From: Rhizoctonia solani
Lineage: Eukaryota; Basidiomycota; Agaricomycetes; Cantharellales; Ceratobasidiaceae
Direction: 5' to 3'
Assembly (NCBI RefSeq): GCF_016906535.1
Contig: NC_057378.1
Span: forward strand, 992,001 to 1,056,000
Length of the DNA: 64,000 bases
A program made the translations under genes and the position numbers. Position 1 is the first letter of the stretch. Each line of letters starts with the position of its first letter. Positions 58,917-64,000 of this stretch are shown here, one piece after another. Under the pieces are notes generated by a model, which was not told the origin of the DNA, ran no database searches, and saw only the letters and a program-made list of their open reading frames with translations.

Positions 58917-59847
58917 CAAATCTGGGGATGATATTTTGGATGGTATGTAGCAAGTAGCTACAAGGCAGGCCAAAGTATTGATGATTTGAAAAAGGTACTA
59001 CAATATGTATGCGCACATGTGTTAGGACTGCTATGGGGTCGAATGTGGTTGGAGTAATATATATGGATTTCAGAGGAGCGTAAAAATTATACTTGAGCCA
59101 GTGCTCCGATCGTCGTGAGACCCATCGATAGAGGTTGTCGTTTGGCTCTAGATACGAGCGCTGGGCGATCAGGCGCACAACTCCCCGGCACCGGATAGTC
59201 TGAGGCGTTGAGACGCATACAGAACTCGTAGGTCTAGTAGGCCACGTCTCAAGACAGTAGTGATGGGTGAAGAGACGAGGAAGAGAATTCACTAACATCT
59301 GTCCAGGACCGTTTGGTCGAATAGCACGAGCATTGCGGGCATAAAACAAACTTATTGCTATCGGTGTCGTGGGTACGTGAGGTGCGAGGTTGCGCGGTGG
59401 TTTACAGAAAGGATAGATACTATCAAATAGGCGTGGTGTAAATACAATGTGCGAGTATGAACTGGGATGGATACGGTACGGAGAGGGGGCCCCTGGGGTC
59501 ACGTTAGACGTTAGCGATGCTGGTAGGAAAGACCGGGGCACCCAGACACGACGGAGGCTTGCTATCGGTCGCGTGCCCGCCGCTAAGGAATGGGTGATTG
59601 TATGTGTCGTTAGTGCGCAAGGACGATGAGGAAATAAGTAGACGACGGGAGGGCCGAATGGGTGCGGGGTGGAGCCCGATGGGTAGATCTGGCTCACCCT
59701 TAGCGTCGCTGGGCTCGCGAGGGGCGTGCGAGTGTGCGGGATCGTGAGGTACGCGCCGAAGAGATGTTCGTGACGGCTGGATCCAAAGGGGGATGCGAGG
59801 GCAAGTGGAGCTGGGGGATGTGTGTAGTTTTGCGACGGAGCTTGCAA
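58759..59847 (-). CDS. Long antisense open frame, uncertain
   Basis: A continuous minus-strand frame of 362 codons with no intron. It has no ATG near its 5' end (it opens with TTG); the first internal ATG is well inside (MLVNSLPRLFTHH). Composition is His/Pro/Ser/Arg-rich and no domain is visible. It overlaps the last exons of the single-codon-exon gene in antisense and begins 6 nt from the SHP1 duplicate. The length without a stop is unlikely by chance, but I would not call it a gene without a transcript. Confidence 0.25.
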   Translation of the reverse strand: MQAPSQNYTHPPAPLALASPFGSSRHEHLFGAYLTIPHTRTPLASPATLRVSQIYPSGSTPHPFGPPVVYLFPHRPCALTTHTITHSLAAGTRPIASLRRVWVPRSFLPASLTSNVTPGAPSPYRIHPSSYSHIVFTPRLFDSIYPFCKPPRNLAPHVPTTPIAISLFYARNARAIRPNGPGQMLVNSLPRLFTHHYCLETWPTRPTSSVCVSTPQTIRCRGVVRLIAQRSYLEPNDNLYRWVSRRSEHWLKYNFYAPLKSIYITPTTFDPIAVLTHVRIHIVVPFSNHQYFGLPCSYLLHTIQNIIPRFANFDVVPEILIALDLKSWVRIQKYSVSTAGSETNIDLPWWDSKSRDSSRWRA

Positions 59848-59852
59848 CCTCT

Positions 59853-60369
59853 CCTAATCACATACTTGAAGACCCATCGCAAACGGGAGAAGCAGTCGGA
59901 ATCAAGGGAAGCGTGGTCGTGCAGCGTTGGGTGTGAGCAAGACTGTAGAAAAAAAGTCAAGTTTGATGTCGGATACATGAATGGAAGTTTTTGTTTATAA
60001 TCAATCAAAAGTAGTAGCTTGGGGGCAAAACTCGCGACCGAATACGCATGTAGATCTGCTGGTGGATGAAAGGTTCTGACGTGTGGCTGAATGGCCAAGC
60101 TACTTCAGCTATTGGTCAAATAGCTCAGCAGCGAACGCACGGGCCGAGCTGAGGTAGGTCAATGGTTAGCTGCATAGTAGCGATAGCTCGAACAGAACCG
60201 AAATTTAATCCACCAACCAACCGAATAGAACCTCTTGATAGCACGTACATGTGACAAATTCAATGTGTGTACGGATGTGGCGGATCCGGAAACATTCATT
60301 CAGTAATTTATCGGAGACATCGTAATCCCGCCAAGCCGTCCGGAACCAAACCGCATTCATCCACAATGA
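59853..60369 (+). pseudogene. SHP1 3'-end fragment, segmental duplication copy 2
   Basis: Carries the last 27 codons of the SHP1 UBX domain ([20 protein letters not shown], then VVVQRWV and a stop) and the homologous 3' flank. It has no upstream SHP1 exons and so cannot make the adaptor. Differences from copy 1 are scattered substitutions plus a deletion of about 120 nt. It marks the right border of the segment that separates SHP1 from the metalloprotease gene. Confidence 0.85.
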
Positions 60370-60588
60370 CACTGAACCAAGTTCTTATACAGTCAATCAA
60401 CCAACTTGAACTTCTCGAGTGTTCGACGATCAATAGCGCCAGGCATTAATCTTGTGGGTGAAGCTTCGCATTGGATCTCTTCTGACGGGGGATGCCGCGT
60501 AAATAATACAACACTATGGGAGTTGTTCCTATAAGAACCTAGAGCCCAAGGTCCGTATGGAACCTCACCACTACAATCATAGCTAACG

Positions 60589-62026
60589 ATGGTTGCACTC
60601 TCTCGTTTCTTCATCGCCGCACTCGCACTTGCCACTAGCTCTTTAGCTCTCCCATCCAATGCGACTCTCTCTGCACGGGATTTAGACGATCTAGACTCCC
60701 CATGTGCCACGGATGACCCTTACGTTGGTCTCTCAGAGGCAGAGATCGCAGGTATCACTGCCAATCCCCCGCTCAATATTCCCGAGACTCGGACTATCAA
60801 GGTGTATTGGTAAGAGACATAAAATAGACCACCAATGCTTGGCCATTGTACTCAATTTGAACCATAAAGGAATGTAATCCACGCGAATGAAAGTAAGTCC
60901 AGGGCTCGGTTGTCCTAGAAGTTCGGTCATTAAGATACAAGTAGCCTATAACGGGGGTATCTTTCATCTGCGCAGGTCGACTCGGCCATCCTCGCTCTCA
61001 ACTCGCAGTTTGTTGGCTCCGGATTTACATTCCAACGTGCTCAGCTCAAGTATACTAAGAACGCCAAGTGGTTCAACGAGGTCGATAAAAAGTAAGTCGG
61101 GCTCTTCGATTGTATCTATATGCACACATGTTTATTGGGACTCCTTGCATAGCCAACTCACCTTGGATATGAAGAACAAGTTACATACTGGGACCGCCAA
61201 AGATTTGAACATCTATACTGTATGTCCCCATAGTACAAGTGACCTGGATCTTATCTTGACGCCTGTTGCATTGGCGATAGGTTAGCTTCACGAATTCGAA
61301 GCGCGGTGGATTCGCTACCTTCCCATGGTGAGTTCATACTATCCTAGAGTCCGTGGGCTACTTATTTATCTGGCTATTTAGGAAGTATACCAAAGAGCCC
61401 AAGCTCGATGGTGTTGTCATGAAGTGGAACACTACCCCTGGGGGAGCCTGGTAAGATCATTCAATTCATATTGCGCTCGTTTAGACTCAATCCTATATAC
61501 CCTTTAGTCCAACTACAACCAAGGAAAAATCTTAACCCACGAAGTTGGCCACTGGGTGCGCTATTACGATTGCATACAGTGATACCAGACCTGATCCATT
61601 CAATCACCCAGGCGGGTTTGTTCCATACTTTCCAAGGCGGGTGCTCCGAAAAGGGAGACGAAGTTTCCGAGTCAGTTTCCATTCTACTTATATCCACCAA
61701 GGGGTTCAAAATCACTTACATAGTTGAATTTAAGCACCCCCGCTGAGGAAACTGCCGCAACCGGGTGTCCCGTTAGTCGTGATACTTGCAAGGACATACC
61801 TGGCCAAGACCCGATCCATAACTATATGGTAAGCGCAACGTTTTAGCACCACTCATGATTCTGATAGTCTGGTTTATAGGACTACACTTATGATCGCTGC
61901 AAGACCGATCCTTTTACCGCTGGTAAGTTACTCATAATTTTACTCAATGCTATCAACCTTTTAACTATGCATATAGGTCAAATTAAGCGTATGAGGGAGA
62001 TGATGCAGCAGCATCGTGCAAAGTGA
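60589..62026 (+). CDS. Secreted metalloprotease, M43 (pappalysin-like) family
   Basis: Zinc endopeptidase of the fungal extracellular M43B group. The ATG at 60589 begins a signal peptide ([20 protein letters not shown]). The mature region includes [27 protein letters not shown] (across an intron), [20 protein letters not shown] and AKWFNEVD, and [17 protein letters not shown]. The zinc motif is THEVGHW plus, after a 56-nt intron, [20 protein letters not shown]. The HExxH, the third ligand H in FHTF and the conserved Cys are present. Later exons give [40 protein letters not shown] and the end QQHRAK (stop at 62026). Length and architecture are normal for the family. About seven short introns. 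Confidence 0.88.
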
Positions 62027-62419
62027 TGTATGCACACTCCATATCTTTCCTTTCGATTTTATTTTGTGTGAATCATTTCAGTTCTGGTATTTTGTTTAAG
62101 CACTTCGTGCGTCGATGGTGTAGCAGTCTTCGGAATTTCACAAACCTTAAGACGCAAAAGTGCGACCCGAGCCAACTTACGGCTCACTGGTGACATGTAA
62201 GGATACCAAATTGAGAGCATAATGCCACAAGAAAAGAATTTATTTACTATCCCACGGTATACTTATTTAACAAACAATAGACGAGTATCCAACTCGCAGA
62301 CAGACCCAGCAGCCTACAATATTAAGAGAAAAGATTGAAGGCTGTCGAGTCTGTGTACGTCCAGCAGCCAACAAAGATCACGAAAGCAGAATATTGAATG
62401 CATATCATGTTGCTAGCGT
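62027..62419. other. Convergent 3' intergenic region
   Basis: About 390 nt between the tail-to-tail ends of the metalloprotease and the second polygalacturonase. Only UTR-like AT-rich sequence. Confidence 0.5.
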
Positions 62420-63828
62420 TTAGTAGCTTCCAGCCTTGATGTTCTTGTAATTGTACACCTTGCCGGCCTTGCCACCGGTGACCTTGAGTCCAGACCAGTC
62501 CCAAGAACCTGTATTACCAATTAGCCAATGAGGTATATGAGCGGCCGATATATTGCTACTACTAACCAGTGCATCCAGCACCACAGTCAACAGCGACACG
62601 TTGAGCATCAGAGGTGACAGCAATGTTGTTGGTACCGAAGGAGATGCCCTACCCATTGTGTTAGACTAGGTCTCTGAAGAAAAGAGTGAAATATACTTAC
62701 AGACATGGCGACCTTGTTTCCAGGAGTGCCAAGGGTAGAGGGGTAGCTCTGGTCAACAATGACACCGTACTTCTTGATGCCGGTCGCAGTGTTGCCGTTG
62801 AAGACGACGTTGGTCACAGAGGCGTTGCTAGCGTCGGCCTTGGTCTTGATGCGGAGCGCCTGATCGTTGTTGACAACCTTGTTGTTCAAGATTTGAATGT
62901 TCTTGACAGTAGCATCAGCCGAGACCGATCCAATAGAGATACCATGCCACCAGAGCAGTGTTGCGCTGGAAGATAATATTCGAGCCCTTGTTGATAGCGA
63001 TGCAATCATCCTGGTTGTAGACGGTGCTGTCCTCGATCGTAAGATCGGTGGTAGAAACATCGAAACCATCGCTATGAAGTAGATGAGATTTAAGCATTTC
63101 ATACGCTATTGGGTAATAATTAATCTCACGTGTTGTGACCAGCAGCCTTGCCGCCCGACTTGCTGTTGGGTTTGTCACCGGCGGCTAACATAAAGTAAGT
63201 ACGAAGTGCAAAGGGCGAAATTGATGTGCACATACAGTTGTCAATTGTGAGCTTGGACATGACCAGCTTGGCAGGGTTGCTGACGCTGTATACATGCGCG
63301 GGCGAGTTGAGAACCTTGACGTTCGAGTAGGTACCGGACATCTTAATCTTCATCATGGGTGAGGCTTGGTCACACCTCCGTTTCCGCCTTGCCCATCCCA
63401 GTATGAAGGTCCTTGGCCGTCAAAAGTGTGGCCGTTTCCATTGACTACACATTTTAGTATCAATTCTGGAAATATAACTGGGCGGGACCTACAGACAAGG
63501 TTATTGCCGGTGATAGAGAAAAGAGGACCGGCCCAGTTGGCGACGCCAAACTTAACATCACCCAGCATGTTGACGGTCGTGCCATCGAGAGCAGAAATTG
63601 CAAAGGTCTTCCCGGCGGGGACGGTGAATGCATTGATGTTGATCTGTATAAACATGCGCATATATGAGCTCCCCTTTCCACAATAGCGTGCGGCCGACTC
63701 ACAGTTGTACATTTCTGGGCGGCGGCGACATCGTTCAATGATGAGATCGTTCCGGTGCAACGTTTTCCAGTAGGGACAGCAGCCACCAACGCAACCGGGA
63801 GAGTAGCAAGAGCAAGTGAGAAACGCAT
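62420..63828 (-). CDS. Endopolygalacturonase GH28, second copy, with a 2-nt shortfall at the catalytic His
   Basis: Close paralogue of the gene at 3573-4991, with matching intron positions and near-identical protein text. The ATG at 63828 gives a signal peptide (MRFSLALATLPVALVAAVPT) and KR. NTDGFD-, QDDCIAINKG- and RIKTK-type motifs are present (DGFDVST, DDCIAINKGSNIIF, ALRIKTKADAS). At the fourth motif, 62941-62960, two bases are missing relative to copy 1, which breaks the frame inside GGHG. Adding one base to each of two runs (TT and CC on the coding strand) would restore NTCSGGHGIS. This is either a recent pseudogene or, as I think more likely given similar breaks elsewhere, a consensus error. 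It ends IKAGSY at 62420. Confidence 0.85.
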
Positions 63829-64000
63829 CTTAGATGGTAAAGATTGTAGAATTTGGATAGAGAATGTGGTATTTCTGATAAGGAGAGACAAAAACAATAG
63901 AAAGGAAAGGAAGAAAACTCGATTGTGAGGGGTATGGGCCGATTCGCATCCATTTTTATAGTCCTATCGAATATACGCCGTTGCTACTTCATTATTATTG
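63829..64000 (-). promoter_or_regulatory. Promoter of the second polygalacturonase
   Basis: A minus-strand TATAAAAA element (63952-63960 on the plus strand as TTTTTATAG) lies about 125 nt upstream of the ATG. The first polygalacturonase has the same spacing. Confidence 0.5.

Noticed and set aside
62420..63828. Calling the second polygalacturonase a pseudogene outright
   Set aside because: The only defect is two one-base contractions in runs, a pattern repeated in essential genes of this window.

Overview
The window is eukaryotic: fungal, and most likely an agaricomycete basidiomycete near Rhizoctonia/Ceratobasidium. This is inferred from GT-AG introns of about 50-70 nt in nearly every gene, CTRAY branch sites, duplicated pectinases, several F-box/LRR genes, an EZH-like SET gene and a Tnp2 transposon. 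No tRNA, rRNA or CRISPR was found.

Layout. 1-16.4 kb: the 5' part of NUP84/NUP107 (minus) and SAC3 (plus) were probably once divergent neighbours. About 8 kb now separates them, holding a polygalacturonase, a RING protein and a secreted protein of unknown function, and a worn copy of their shared promoter lies at each end. 16.6-26.5 kb: two F-box genes, BUD32 (KEOPS kinase), the MAGE/NSE3 gene (SMC5/6) and a third F-box gene. 26.7-35.6 kb: a 109-bp sequence appears at both ends, in the same orientation; inside are one unrecognised gene and a complete CACTA element with a Tnp2 transposase. 36-51.9 kb: tyrosinase, a low-complexity polybasic protein, an EZH-like SET gene, a fourth F-box gene, an NmrA-like gene, GPN1/NPA3 and SHP1/p47. 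51.8-60.4 kb: a duplicated 3' end of SHP1 brackets a remarkable gene. 60.6-64 kb: a secreted M43 metalloprotease and a second polygalacturonase.

The main discovery is the gene at 53,631-58,916. Its coding sequence can be read as a chain of 66 exons of exactly three nucleotides, one codon each, separated by introns of about 53-80 nt. The centre is an array of 31 exact 72-bp units plus one 70-bp unit. In the exact units the 69-nt intron is nearly constant and the single codon varies. The non-repetitive flanks show the same architecture, so it is not just a property of a satellite. Only one phase is open in the 5' flank, the array and the terminal exon. Two 5' stretches (54,596-54,765 and 54,769-55,054) are not fully resolved.

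A warning applies to the whole window. Many conserved genes show one-base frame breaks that disappear if a short homopolymer were one base longer. These look like consensus errors, so frame breaks alone should not be read as pseudogenes here.
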